From the NCBI GenBank assembly GCA_947044365.1, contig OX345647.1:1340001-1404000 (forward strand): a stretch of 64,000 nt of DNA, read 5' to 3'. The notes beneath the pieces were generated by a model. The model worked only from the letters and a program-made list of their open reading frames with translations, was not told the origin of the DNA and searched no databases. A program made the position numbers and the translations under genes. Shown here piece by piece: positions 43,754-56,300 of the stretch. The DNA is from Petrosia ficiformis. Its lineage: Eukaryota > Porifera > Demospongiae > Haplosclerida > Petrosiidae. Numbering within the stretch: the stretch's first letter is position 1; every line of letters starts with the position of its first letter.

Positions 43754-44811
43754 TTATTCAAATGTAAGTATATTTTACCACATTCATCTTGTGTTAACGC
43801 AAGATATTTTCACTTTAAGTAGTGATTGTGGATATGATGTGTGTAAACTTAATAATTATAATAGATATTTTTTTAACTGTTTGTCAGTTGATCCTGTTCG
43901 AGTAGAATCTGTGATACCTGGGTAGTATACTGTTAGTGATGGCGGCTACATGTATATACGTGTTGTGTTTTATCTCTTCACAGCTTCTCCAATACCTAGT
44001 CGATTAGATAAACCTCATTCTTCATCAACTGGAGTAAGTGTTTTACCCACTCCAAGAGCTCCTTCCCCTCCTATACCTACTGACAGTGGAAGAAATTGAT
44101 ACTAAATCTATTGTACCACCTAAAGACTATAGTTGGTACTGGGGTGACCTGTCTAGGTATGTTCTATAGATACCTATCCACCTATATGTACATATACATA
44201 TACTTACCTATGTGCTGTTACTAAAAGAATTTTAGTTTTAGTTAACTAACTAAAAGTGTCCATAATTTTAATTTTGTAATTTTCCTTTAGACTTGTAATT
44301 CAGCTAACAATGCCTTACTTAAAGGGATAGTTATAGTTAACTAAAACAACCCTACTCTCTACCTACCTACTTATCTGCCTACTTACCTACATGAGTAATT
44401 ACTATGAATATAAATTTGTACTTAGAATAACAAATAACATCCATTGTACCTAAATTACAATTCTTTCTGGTAGATAGGTAGGTAGGTAGGTAGGTAGGTA
44501 GGAAAGTACTGAAATGCATCTTTTGTTTTGATAGATACTAGAATAAGAATGATAATAGTACACCACAAGTTATACTTATAATACTATGCTTTATACACTG
44601 TATACTGTTTTTATTACTATGCTTTATTATGACATGTACTTTATATACTTACTAATCAAGATGAATGAAACTAGTACTTACAGCATTGAGGAAAATAAAA
44701 TTACATTGAGTAACTAACTGACTGTTAAAAAAATAATCCATTACTTTTTGCAGTACTATACCTACCAACCTACCTACCTAAAAATATAATTAATAACAAG
44801 TGTATATAGAG

Positions 44812-45207
44812 AAAAAAAACATCCCTATGATTGCTTTACAAATTTAAGTGAAGATAAAAGTATCCCTATGACTGCTTTGTGGTGTCCAGCATTCAGTAAT
44901 CATGGCTGACTTTATCAAGCATGAAAGACAACAGCTTATTATAGTTATTATTTTGATTATCTACTCTCCTGACCTTTCAAAGGACCTTTTAGAACTTTAG
45001 GAATATATTTCAGCTAGTTAGCTACAGGCAGCTGAGCTCGAGCGCGCATTCATTTACGCGCCACACCTATTAATTGACCGAGCCCCCGGGATGACGCAAC
45101 TTCCTTAACTACGTATACAACGCATACTCGCCCAAGTGGGCACAAGAAAATATATATAGATTCAACCCCGTGGAAAGCAATCATAGGGATGGCCCTACGG
45201 GCCATAA
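44812..45207. mobile_element. MITE family 1, copy C, inserted beside a p85-duplicate nSH2 exon
   Basis: Left part carries a doubled terminus (ATCCCTATGATTGCTTTAC and AGTATCCCTATGACTGCTTT). The right end GAAAGCAATCATAGGGATG and CCCTACGGGCC lies 17 bp before the nSH2 exon at 45,224, replacing the CTAC tract found there in other copies. Confidence 0.8.
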
Positions 45208-45488
45208 TAATATACTTTTACAGGGAAGAAGTGACAAGTAAACTCAAAGACACGGTACCTTTTTTTGTAAATTCCCAAAAGACAGGAGATTATTCTTTAA
45301 CAGTTCGAAAAGGAGGTCAAAATAAACTAATTCGAATAATATGCATCAATGGAAAATACGGATTCTCTGAACCAACCCATTTCAATAGTGTTCCAGAATT
45401 GATTGAGTATTATAGTAAAGTCTCACTATCTCAATATAATGCAAGACTGGATGTCAAATTAGAATTCCCAGTGTCCAAGTTTGCTATG

Positions 45489-47215
45489 GTACATACGACA
45501 TACTATTAGATTATATATAAGGAATGCTGCTTCTTTAACGAGTCAACATACTTGTTCATGGTGAGATATAAAGTATTAACTCACAATTATATTATATATA
45601 ATTATATATTATGAATGCTATGTGAAAGAATGTCAGTATTAACTCACTATATAAACTTTAGCTCACCATTTTGATAATTACTATTATAGATGCAACAGAC
45701 TTCTGTGTTTTCATTGATCATTCTATTATCTACAAGCCTAGAATGCCAGTAACACGAAGCAAGTAAATTTGCTGCTGCCATTTAATTGCCATAACGATTG
45801 CCAGATCCAAATAAAGGAAAAATTTGTTTCAGCACTACTATTATTTTAATTACAATTATATATAATAATTATTATATATGAGTATATCTTTATTACCATA
45901 CAATATACTTCCGGAATTGATTGAGTAAAGTCTCACTATCTCAATAATTATAATGCAAGACTGGTTGTCAAATTAGAATTCCCACACTGTAAAAAATAAT
46001 AGGTTATTTTAATCTTCAGTTGGTTACAGGAGTTTCAATATAATTCTATTTTCCTCCATGCTGATTTGTTTTTCCTGTTAGGTAACATTTACAAGTCACA
46101 GTTCATTTGATCTTGATCTATATGCTTATATACATATAAAGTACATGTCATAATAAACCATACAGTAACAAATATATTAATATAAAGTAGCTATATACAC
46201 TGCATAGTATTATAGGTATACCCTGTGGTGTATTATTAGTATTCTATATACACAGCATAGTATTATAGGTATAACCTGTGGTGTATTATTAGTATTCTAT
46301 ATACACAGCATAGTATTATAGGTATAACCTGTGGTGTATTATATTAGCATTCCAATTCTAACACCTCCGAAAACAATAGATGTTACTTGCTCATTCCAGA
46401 GAGTAATTAGTATAATTACATGTATGTACATGAATTTGTAATTATAATAGTAAATAACGTGTGTTATACTCCACAGGTAGTTGAGAAGTTAGAACATGTA
46501 CGTAATTATTAAGTGATTTACATATACTGTGTTTGAAGTAGATTGTATTACTTTGGTACCATTCTATATTATGGCATATACCCTATATACTAATCAAGAA
46601 GTAAATTACTACTTGTAAACATTACCTATAATATTATAACAAGAAAAGAAATCAATATTAATTTACATAGTCTGAGGAGTATATTATCAGAGAGTACGGT
46701 AGTACTCAAGTATCGAGATGATATCTACTGATACTATGAAAGAAGACAGTCTCAACGACTACAAAGATTTGATCTCGAATTGGACGCCATCTTCCTAAGA
46801 GGACTTTAATTACGCATGCGCATTCGTGTACTCGGAACATGGAAGCTAAAAAGGTGGAAGTGCTTGTTGCATAAACATAGTGATAACATTTGTGAGCAAA
46901 TACATTTTTATAATAATGAATATAATAATTATTAATAATAAAGCCATTGTATAATAGTATTGTATACTATGATAAGCATTGGAATACTGAACGGTTGACA
47001 CAGTGACTGGACACTACTTGATGGCAGACAGTGCTGTAAGTGAAATAGAAATATACATCATCTGTAAATGAAAGAGAATGATAATCAATACATAAATACA
47101 ATTTATTGATGAACAAATTTTAATTAATGCATTTATGATTGTATGATTTTATAATGATATATAGTATTTCTGCAATCTACAAAAAAATATTCACACTACA
47201 GAAAAAAAAAACAAT
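45489..47215. other. Intronic remnant of the p85 duplicate
   Basis: 45,530-45,900 matches the nSH2-iSH2 intron of the later copy (57,110-57,440), e.g. GTATTAACTCACTATATAAA and GCAACAGAC.TCTGTGTTTTC. 45,905-45,990 repeats a piece of the nSH2 exon (CGGAATTGATTGAG, AGTCTCACTATCTCAATA, AAATTAGAATTCCC). 46,191-46,345 is three copies of a 53-bp unit with GCATAGTATTATAGGTATA. No gene in 46,350-47,215. Confidence 0.65.
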
Positions 47216-47219
47216 GGAA

Positions 47220-47520
47220 ACAAGAATAATAAAAAAACATTTTCAATAAAAATGAAAGAAGATGTAGGGATGTCAAAACCCAAAAAGCATGCAAACAAGG
47301 TTGGGAAGCTAACATAGGACCCAAAATCACTTCCATATAACCCTACATAAGTACTTACACTGCTATAAAACAAAATACAAAGAGCTGTACTTATGTAGGG
47401 TTATATGGAAGTGATTTTGGGTCCTATGTTAGCTTCCCAACCTTGTTTGCATGCTTTTTGGGTTTTGACATCCCTACATCTTCTTTCATTTTTATTGAAA
47501 ATGTTTTTTATTATTCTTGT
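47220..47520. mobile_element. Near-perfect 135-bp-arm palindrome
   Basis: Arms 47,220-47,354 and 47,387-47,520 are inverted copies differing by about one base in an A/T run (ACAAGAATAATAAAAAAAC against GTTTTTTATTATTCTTGT). The loop is 32 bp. Arms contain GGGATGTCAAAACCC and GGTTGGGAAGCTAACATAGG. No ORF. The near identity implies recent origin or gene conversion between arms. Confidence 0.9.
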
Positions 47521-47694
47521 TAATATTGTATTGAAACTCGTATAACCAAATGAGTGTTAAAATAATGTGAACATTTATATATTATAATAGTATCTTTTAT
47601 ATATTTCTATTCATCACTTCATCTATTCAGCTTGATGATGAAGAAGGAAAAGATGACAACGACGTTGAGGAATTGCTTGACAAACTCCACAGTA

Positions 47695-48230
47695 TTTCGT
47701 GTGTAGGTGTGTATATTTGTGTATATCTCTGTGTAGGTGTGTATACCTGTCTACGTATCTATGTAAATCTATGTATCTGTGTGTGTATGTACTTGTATGT
47801 GTAGATGTGTGGGTATGTACTTGTATGTGTAGATGTGTGGGTATGTACTTGTATGTGTAGATGTGTGTGTATGTACTTGTATATGTAGATGTGTGTGTAT
47901 GTACTTGTATGTGTAGATGTGTGGGTATGTACTTGTATGTGTAGATGTGTGTGTATGTATTTGTATGTGTAGATGTGTGTGTATGTACTTGTATATGTAG
48001 ATGTGTGTGTATGTACTTGTATATGTAGATGTGTGGGTATGTACTTGTATGTGTAGATGTGTGTGTATGTACTTGTATATGTAGATGTGTGTGTGTGTAT
48101 ATATACATGTACATGTATGTGTATGTACTTGTATGTGTAACATGTACATGTATGTGTATGTACTTGTATGTGTAACATGTACACATATGTGTATGTACAA
48201 TTGTACATGTTTGTGTGTGTACATGTATAC
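47695..48230. repeat. 28-bp TTGTATGTGTAGATGTGTGG minisatellite
   Basis: About 14 copies spaced 28 bp, with TATATGTAG variants. It replaces the deleted iSH2/Pro-rich exons of the p85 duplicate. Long minus-strand Thr/His/Tyr frames are artefacts. Confidence 0.9.
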
Positions 48231-48929
48231 TCTAAAGGACTATCCTAAATCTTTGTAGCCAATGTCATCAATTGAAGAGCGTCCTCATAACAGACAGGAC
48301 TCTTGGTATGTGGAGTGTGAAAGGTATGTTGAAACAATAATTGAAATTACATATGATTATATGAATTGAATTAATATCACTGATATTTAAAATTGTCACA
48401 TATTATCTATGTGATCCAATTTGTGAAAATCACACTTGTAGTATCATTGACACTACTATACTGCCACCTTGGTTTGTACAGCTGCAAAGAATAGCAACAT
48501 AGTTTGTCATACAGGTTGTTGTGGGTACATACATGATGTTACTATGACATTATGTGCACCAAGTATAATAATGTACACTAGAATAAATTAAATTATGTGT
48601 TTGCAAACTGGCCAGAACTGCCAGATACAATCATTTGAAGTGATTGTTGATAGGAAATACGAGTAGACAGCACCCTAAAATTATAGTGCTTCAACTAATT
48701 GAATATAATTAGTACAAAGTAGCTTTGGTATTAGTATACATCATGTTGTGTGTATCCATAACAATCTGTACATGTAAATAATCCCTCTCAAATGCTTTCT
48801 GTTTTGTAAATGAAGCTAATAAAATATGGTAATGGTAAATAAGGTACAGTGAAAAAACAATTGTTACTTATTGGTCAGAAAGGATCTAACAGCACCCCCT
48901 TATAATTAAAGCTCTGATAATATAATTAT

Positions 48930-49120
48930 CCATCTATTGATTCATCAATTCATCCATCCATTCATTCTTTCATCCATTCACCATTTGTTCATCTATGCAA
49001 ATTATATACATATTTCCTATTTATCTATCTATTTATCTATCCATCTATCTATCTATCTATCTATCTAACTATCTATCTATCTATCTATCTATTTATCTAT
49101 CTATCTTATCTTTCTCTCTC
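48930..49120. repeat. CATC/TCTA microsatellite before the last cSH2 exon
   Basis: Same position and motif as the tract before exon 28 of the main gene. Confidence 0.9.
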
Positions 49121-49645
49121 TACAGATACAATGGTATCAAACATTTAAAGGTTGTTCAACATGAGGATAAATATGGATTCTCTGTCCCTTGTAACTATTC
49201 TTCCCTTCTTGAATTGATCATACATTATTCAGAGAACTCTTTAGAAACCCATAATCCGAAGCTCACTACTACATTGGCTTATCCACTTAATAGTTAATAA
49301 CTAGCTCTGTGTGTATATATTAATTAATTTTTAAATTAGTTTTAATTTTGAAAGGAGAAATTGTGCATGTTTCCAAAGATTACCTTTTGAATATAGTAAT
49401 TGTGTGTCATGAAAAGTGCAAATTATGGGAATTTTTTTAGAAATACTTCTTTTTGTCTCCATATATACATACATATAATATGTATAATTATATGTATACT
49501 TTTTTGTTGTGTCGTTTGTCATTTCTAGCCAGCCACTCCCCCTAAATAAGTGAAAGTGTTGGTGACTCCTCCACATTACATATTTAAGACACTGTACTGT
49601 CTTAGTCTTAGTCTTAGTGTGCGGATATCTCCCAGTCTGGTAATT

Positions 49646-51637
49646 ATGTCTGATCAAATTCCTCTTCCAACTATTCGTCAGTTTGCAGAAGAGTTAGTTA
49701 AAGAACCTAGATGGTATGATCTAGGTGTGTTTCTTAATGTACCTACCTATGAGCTGGATGTTATTAATGTTGCACGAGAGTATCAAGGAACTCAAAGGCG
49801 TTTGATTGAACTGTTTAAATATTTCCAGTCTCATGGTAAAGTGGTTTCTTGGAATGATATTGTTGATGCTCTTACGAAGATGCAACGTAAAGACCTTGCT
49901 GATCAACTACATCAAAAATATATCCTCCAGACAGTCCCTTTATCACCACATTGTAGTGAGAGACAAGAAAGTGAAGAAGCAGGGAAGGACTCACAAGGAA
50001 TGGACACTGGTAGTGTGAGTGACAATAAACGTATATATATTGATAAAAGTATTCCCATTGAATTTAATAAAATAAATACTAGTTTTGCAAAGTTAGTACT
50101 AGAGATTAAATTAGCACTACAGAAAGAACCAGTTCAAATTCATGATCTACAGGTTGTCTTACAAGAGGCTTACGAGATAGAACCTCTCTCAACAGAAGAA
50201 GCCACTTTTGAAAAAGTTTTTGCCAGAATGCGTCAACATTATTGTTTCCTTAATTATCACATTCTTGCTCATCTTGTATATATGTTTCTTAGCAATGAAA
50301 AACCTCTACAACAGCTTCTTGTAGATTATACAAACAAACTTGAGAAATTCAAAGAGTCAGTGATAGTGAAAGATCTTATGAAACTCATAAAAGGAAAGAG
50401 AGATTTGTGTGGTAATCATAAAATACTACAATTAAAATTGCGTGATTTTTGGGGTAAAGTTATCCTAAAGAGGTTTGAGAGGCTAACAAAGCTCATATTT
50501 GACAATCTATATGATTGCACTGCACAAATTAGAATAGAAGATGGTTGTATTTGTGTTAGCTGGGTAATTCCCTATATCAATACAAGTGTCTTGGTCACTG
50601 TGTCTCCTGATCTTCTGAAAGTTGTAGGTGTGATATCCCTCAAGATAGATGATAAGGTGTTATATGAGGGATCTAATGAAGGGTGTCATATCCTGGAATC
50701 AGCATTCTTACAAGCTGTTGAGTTAGGAAATGTTACAGCTATTGAGCTTCTTCTAGCAGTCAGTACTCACCCGAGTGAGATAGCTAATATGGCAAAACAT
50801 GATGGGTGGACTCCTCTTATGATAGGTAGTTGTAATGGTCATAATAAGGTAGTTGAGCTGCTGTTAGAGGCTAACGTTGATCCAAATGGTTGTTTAAAGG
50901 ATGGAAAAACATCTATTTATTTAGCTAGCGAGAATGGTCAATCTGTTGTCATCTCTACTCTTCTTACATCTGGTGCTGATCCTAATATGGCAAAACTTGA
51001 TGGGTGGACTCCTCTTATGATAGGTAGTTGTAATGGTCATAATGAGGTAGCTGAGCTGCTGTTGGAGGCTAATGTTGATCCTAATGTTTGTTTAAATGAT
51101 GGGGCAACAGCTATTTACATTGCTAGCGGGAATGGTCGTTCTGTTGTTGTCTCTACTCTTCTTATATCTGGTGCTGATCCCAATCTGGTAAGAAGTGATG
51201 GGTGGAGTCCTCTTATGATAGGCTGTCAAGAAGGCCATAATGAGGTTGTTGAGCTACTGTTGAAAGCCAAAGTTAATCCTAATGCTTGTTTAAATGATGG
51301 GGCAACAGCTATTTATATAGGTAGTGGAAATGGTCGTTCTGTTGTCGTTTCTACTCTTCTTACATCTGGTGCTGATCCCAATCTGGCAAGAAGTGATGGG
51401 TGGACTCCTCTTATGGTAGGTAGTTGTAATGGTCACAATGAGGTAGTTAAGCAACTGTTGGAGGCTAAAGTTGATCCTAATACTTGTTTAAAGGATGGAA
51501 AAACATCTATTTATTTAGCTAGCGAGAATGGTCACTCTGTTGTCGTCTCTACTCTTCTAGCATTTGGTGCTGATCCTTATTTAGAAGATAGTGAGGGGTA
51601 TACTCTTCCTATAATAGGTAGTTATAGCACTTGTTAA
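49646..51637 (+). CDS. Death-domain / ankyrin-repeat protein 2 (intronless paralogue)
   Basis: 663 residues from ATG at 49,646 (MSDQIPLPTIRQFAEELV). High similarity to the gene at 40,317 across the death domain (about 5-95), the middle region (RIEDGCICVSWVIP, VGVISLKIDDKVLYEG) and the ankyrin array (WTPLMIGS / TSIYLAS pairs). The frame is fully open although the p85 piece just upstream (ending 49,297) is decayed, which suggests selection on this gene. Differences are spread over the protein, and the ankyrin units differ in order, so the array has probably been shuffled by unequal exchange. Likely a cytoplasmic scaffold of the same class; ligand unknown. No poly(A) signal lies between the upstream stop and this ATG. 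Confidence 0.85.
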   Translation: MSDQIPLPTIRQFAEELVKEPRWYDLGVFLNVPTYELDVINVAREYQGTQRRLIELFKYFQSHGKVVSWNDIVDALTKMQRKDLADQLHQKYILQTVPLSPHCSERQESEEAGKDSQGMDTGSVSDNKRIYIDKSIPIEFNKINTSFAKLVLEIKLALQKEPVQIHDLQVVLQEAYEIEPLSTEEATFEKVFARMRQHYCFLNYHILAHLVYMFLSNEKPLQQLLVDYTNKLEKFKESVIVKDLMKLIKGKRDLCGNHKILQLKLRDFWGKVILKRFERLTKLIFDNLYDCTAQIRIEDGCICVSWVIPYINTSVLVTVSPDLLKVVGVISLKIDDKVLYEGSNEGCHILESAFLQAVELGNVTAIELLLAVSTHPSEIANMAKHDGWTPLMIGSCNGHNKVVELLLEANVDPNGCLKDGKTSIYLASENGQSVVISTLLTSGADPNMAKLDGWTPLMIGSCNGHNEVAELLLEANVDPNVCLNDGATAIYIASGNGRSVVVSTLLISGADPNLVRSDGWSPLMIGCQEGHNEVVELLLKAKVNPNACLNDGATAIYIGSGNGRSVVVSTLLTSGADPNLARSDGWTPLMVGSCNGHNEVVKQLLEAKVDPNTCLKDGKTSIYLASENGHSVVVSTLLAFGADPYLEDSEGYTLPIIGSYSTC

Positions 51638-51639
51638 TT

Positions 51640-52339
51640 GGTTACACATGTACATATAGCGATGATGTGTATACATGTACACACTGTACATGATGTGTAT
51701 ATGTACATGTACTGTACATGACTACATTTGCACATCGTGTATAATCATTATGTATAACTACATGTACATGTATAGCCAATTAACTATTGTTATATACATG
51801 TATATGTACAGTGATTATACATGTACACACTGTTGAGAGTATTTTGATGTTAACCTGGTGTGATGGACTCAATCACTTATGTTCAATCATAATTCTTAAT
51901 GTATCACTTTAGTGTTATCTACTGTAGCTTGTTAAATTCCTGTAATATACATAGCTAAAGGTCGTTCACCTTCACCTTGACTTAATTCAGAAAAAGAATT
52001 CACAATCTCTTTACCTTGGCCATTTTCATATAATTATCCTACTTATAATTGTTGTCTATGTCAAATTGCTTCATTATTGAGTTATAATAATAACCATGTA
52101 TTATCTTAATGATATTAAACTATACACTATATTACATATAAAGTCAGCAAGTTGTTCAAGTCTAAATTTATTTGTGTTAAAAAGAAGTATAGCAGTGTAA
52201 ATGTTTTTAGTATAATCTATGATACCTGGGTAGTAGATCACATTGTTTTTCAGCCCTTTAACATGAAGCTACATGTAACTATGTATATACATGTTGTGTG
52301 TACATGTATATATGCATCGATGGTCTTATCTCTTCACAG
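51640..52339. other. Intergenic: TACATGTA repeats and dispersed repeat
   Basis: 51,660-51,830 is TACATGTACACACTG-rich. 51,956-52,145 is the dispersed repeat also at 1,970. 52,200-52,330 resembles intron sequence 5' of the other linker exons (TATGATACCTGGGTAGTA). No start exon for the following array is recognisable. Confidence 0.55.
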
Positions 52340-53219
52340 CTTCAGATAAACCTCTTTCTTCATCAACTGGAGTACCTATTCAAATATCTCCTCCCCCTCC
52401 TCTGCCTACTGACATAGGAGAAGAAATTTATACTAAATCTACAGAACCACTTAAAGACTATAGTTGGTACTGGAGTGACCTGTCTAGGTATGTTCTGTAG
52501 ATACTATCAACCTAAACATACCTACCTATCTACCTACCTACACTTACTAAGAGGGTTTTAGTTTAGTTAACTAACTAAAAGTGTCCATAATTTTACAATA
52601 TTTTCTTTTTAATTCGTAATGTATAAATTCATGTAAATAATAAAATTAATTTAATTACTCTGAAATGAGTAAGTAACATCTGTTGTTTTCAGAGGAACTA
52701 GAATTGGAATGATAATAATACATCACAGGTTGTACTATTATACATTGTATTATTGTATGCTTTACTATGACATGTACTTTATATACTAGTCAATATAGAT
52801 CAAGATGAATGAAACTAGTATTTACAACATTGAGGAAAATGAATGAAATTGTAAATAACTAACCCATTACATTTGCAGTAATGTACTTATCTACCTACCT
52901 ATCTATCTACCTACCTACCTACCTACTAATATAATTATTAATAATATACTTTTACAGGGAAGAAGTGACTAGTAAACTCAAAGACACACCTGATGGTACC
53001 TTTCTTGTAAATTCTCAAAAGACGGGAGATTATACTTTAGCAGTTCGAGAAGGAGGTCAAAATACACTAATTCGAATAATATGCATTAATGGAAAATATG
53101 GATTCTTTAAACCAACCCAATTCACTAATGTTCCAGAATTGATTGAGTATTATAGTAAAATCTCATTATCTCAACATAGTGCAAGACTGGATGTCATATT
53201 AGAATTTCCAGTTTCCATG
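52340..53219 (+). other. Linker + nSH2 copy 3
   Basis: Linker shortened by 27 nt in frame (loses the PPIPSRL and SVLP portions). The nSH2 exon is 262 nt against 274 in the original: one codon missing at FLVR and three at the C-terminal [11 protein letters not shown] and [12 protein letters not shown] are diverged but open. Confidence 0.8.
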
Positions 53220-53352
53220 GTACATACAACATATTATAATTATTAATTATACATAATCCTATAATTATCCTATTCAAATTGTCTGTGGATCTTCTGTTTG
53301 TGCAACATAATCTGCAGATTGCAGGGAATGTTATATAATTTTTAGAATTATG

Positions 53353-53390
<38 letters not shown>

Positions 53391-56300
53391 TGTATAACAA
53401 TTATATACACGACTACACATATGGGTTTGTTAGATGGGACCCTTTCTACTAAATAATTTGGATTAATTCAGCATTTTGATTCAACAAATTTGGTACTTAT
53501 ATCTAAGAAATCTAGCAGTTGCTCTTCCTGGATAACAAATTTCATTATTTTATTTTATAAAATACCGAAAAACACTGAAGAGATTCCTGTCTGTAAATTA
53601 GAATGCATGTTTATATATATCATTATAATAGTTATGATATATCTATTATGTATTTCCATTCGTATCAGTTTGATGATGAAAAAGAAGATAATTATGTTTA
53701 CCTCAACTTTCATGAAAAACTGAGGGTTCCTGAACGTAAGTACTAAGTACTAGTATTGTGTGTACAGTAGCTAAAGGTCATTTGCTTTCACCTTGACGTA
53801 ATTCAGAGAAATGTTCATAACTTTAAGTTTAGAATCCAACAATCTCTTTACCTTGGCCATTTTCATATAATTATCCTGCTTATAATTGTTGTGTATGTCA
53901 AATTTCAATCAATTGCTTCATTATTGAGTTATAATAATAATCATGTATTATCCTAACGATGACATGTTGTTCAAGTGTGAGTACATTTATTGTGTATTGA
54001 AGTGAGGTATTTTTACTTGTTAAGTAGTGTACGTTTTGAGTGTATTGTTAGTATGATGTGTGTGAATAACCAGATATTGTTTTAACTGTTTGTTAGTTGA
54101 TCATAAAAAGGGGAACCTGTTTTAGTATAATCTATGATACCTAGGTAGTATACTGTTTAGATCACATTGTTTTTCAGCCCATTGACATGTGAGCTACATG
54201 TAGCTATGTATGTGATGAGTACTACATGTATATACATGTTGTGTGTACATGCATGTATGTATCGATCGATCATCTTATCTCTTTACAGCTCCTCCAATAC
54301 CTAGTCGATTAGATAAACCTCATTCTTCATCAACTGGAGTAAGTGTTTTACCTATTCAAATATCTCCTCCCCCTCCTCTGCCTACTGATATAGGAGAAGA
54401 AATTGATACTAAATTTACTGAACCACTTAAAGACTATAGTTGGTACTGGGGTGACCTGTCTAGGTATGTTCTGTAGATACCTATCCATACATGTACATAT
54501 ACTTACCTACCTACATGTATCTGACCACCTACCTACCTACCTACCTACCTACCTACCTACCTACTAATATAATTATTAATAATATACTTTTACAGGGAAG
54601 AAGTGACAAGTAAACTCAAAGACACACCTGATGGTACCTTTCTTGTAAATTCTCAAAAGACGGGAGATTATTCTTTAACAGTTCGAAAAGGAGGTCGAAA
54701 TAAACTAATTCGAATAATATGCATCAATGGAAAATACGGATTCTCTGAACCAACCCAATTCAATAGTGTTCCGGAATTGATTGAGTATTATAGTAAAGTC
54801 TCACACTCTCAATATAATACAAGACTGGATGTCAAATTAGAATTCCCAGTGTCCAAGTTTGCTATGGTACATACGATATACTGTTAGATTATATATAAAT
54901 ATAATCATACGTGTATATATATATGTATAATATATAACATGGTTTTGAGGTCTATATGTTGTATATATAAACCTGCACAAGAATTACAAGATATGTATAT
55001 ATATATATATATATATGTAATATATATAACACAGCTTCGAGGTGTATATGGCGAATATACAACCCGAGCCCCTCGATATCAGCCCTCGGCTTCGCCTCAG
55101 GCTGATATCTTGGGGCTCGGGTTGTATATTCGACATATACACCGAGAAGCCATGGTATATATAATATATTCTATAGCTTAATGGATGGATATGTGTCGAC
55201 AAGTAACGATTGAGGACTTACGTGTCTGTGACAAGTACCTCTAACTTTTTTCTTCAACTTGTCAATCTTCAAATGTGACTCAAACGAAAACCTAGTTTTT
55301 TGGCTGCGCTGTTCTTTCTGTTGTTTCCTTTTTTTTCAATGAAAGGCAGCATTTATGTGTTCTCTTCATGACCTTTCAGTATCTGATGTGCGCATGTGCA
55401 ATATGTGTATGAATATCATTATAGATATACTTTACCTAATGAATATCATTATAGCTGTTTAATATACACCTGCGGTTGTATATACACCTGTGGTTAGGTG
55501 TATATCGCGTATATACAACCTGTCGGTACTTTGATGTTTCCCACAACTATAGTATATATATATATATATATATATATGTACATGTATAACAATTATATAC
55601 ACGACTACACATATGGGTTTGTTAGATGGGACCCTTTCTACTAAATAATTTGGATTAATTCAGCATTTTGATTCAACAAATTTGGTACTTATATCTAAGA
55701 AATCTAGCAGTTGCTCTTCCTGGATAACAAATTTCATTATTTTATTTTATAAAATACCGAAAAACACTGAAGAGATTCCTGTCTGTAAATTAGAATGCAT
55801 GTTTATATATATCATTATAATAGTTATGATATATCTATTATGTATTTCCATTCGTATCAGTTTGATGATGAAAAAGAAGATAATTATGTTTACCTCAACT
55901 TTCATGAAAAACTGAGGGTTCCTGAACGTAAGTACTAAGTACTAGTATTGTGTGTACAGTAGCTAAAGGTCATTTGCTTTCACCTTGACGTAATTCAGAG
56001 AAATGTTCATAACTTTAAGTTTAGAATCCAACAATCTCTTTACCTTGGCCATTTTCATATAATTATCCTGCTTATAATTGTTGTGTATGTCAAATTTCAA
56101 TCAATTGCTTCATTATTGAGTTATAATAATAATCATGTATTATCCTAACGATGACATGTTGTTCAAGTGTGAGTACATTTATTGTGTATTGAAGTGAGGT
56201 ATTTTTACTTGTTAAGTAGTGTACGTTTTGAGTGTATTGTTAGTATGATGTGTGTGAATAACCAGATATTGTTTTAACTGTTTGTTAGTTGATCATAAAA

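Larger units (their letters stand above)
43984..49297 (+). pseudogene. Decayed partial duplicate of the p85 3' half
   Basis: Homologous pieces in order: linker exon (43,984-44,156) with a 2-bp deletion at GAC-AGTGGAAG causing TGA; nSH2 exon (45,224-45,488), in frame but with a local 7-bp loss and 1-bp gain ([10 protein letters not shown]) and no FLVR arginine; only the first ~59 bp of iSH2 exon a (47,631-47,689), breaking into the intron repeat that precedes cSH2; cSH2 exon a (48,259-48,323); last cSH2 exon with stop (49,126-49,297). The exon carrying cSH2 FLCR is absent. No exons for SH3, C1, SAM or RhoGAP. It cannot make a p85 by normal splicing, though small ORFs survive. Its downstream neighbour is a death-domain/ankyrin gene, as for the main gene. 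Confidence 0.85.
53378..54935. repeat. ~2.19-kb tandem duplication, unit A
   Basis: 53,380-54,130 is nearly identical to 55,570-56,330, including the microsatellite TATATATATGTACATG start, the chimeric exon and its intron. The linker+nSH2 that follow are also duplicated. Spacing is 2,191-2,205 bp. Near identity in non-coding sequence marks this as the most recent event in the locus. Confidence 0.9.

Noticed and set aside
47623..48224. Thr/His/Tyr-rich minus-strand frames of 149-187 codons
   Set aside because: 28-bp minisatellite. No start context or domain.
49550..49645. 32-codon N-terminal extension of death-domain gene 2
   Set aside because: Begins with GTG and has no counterpart in gene 1.
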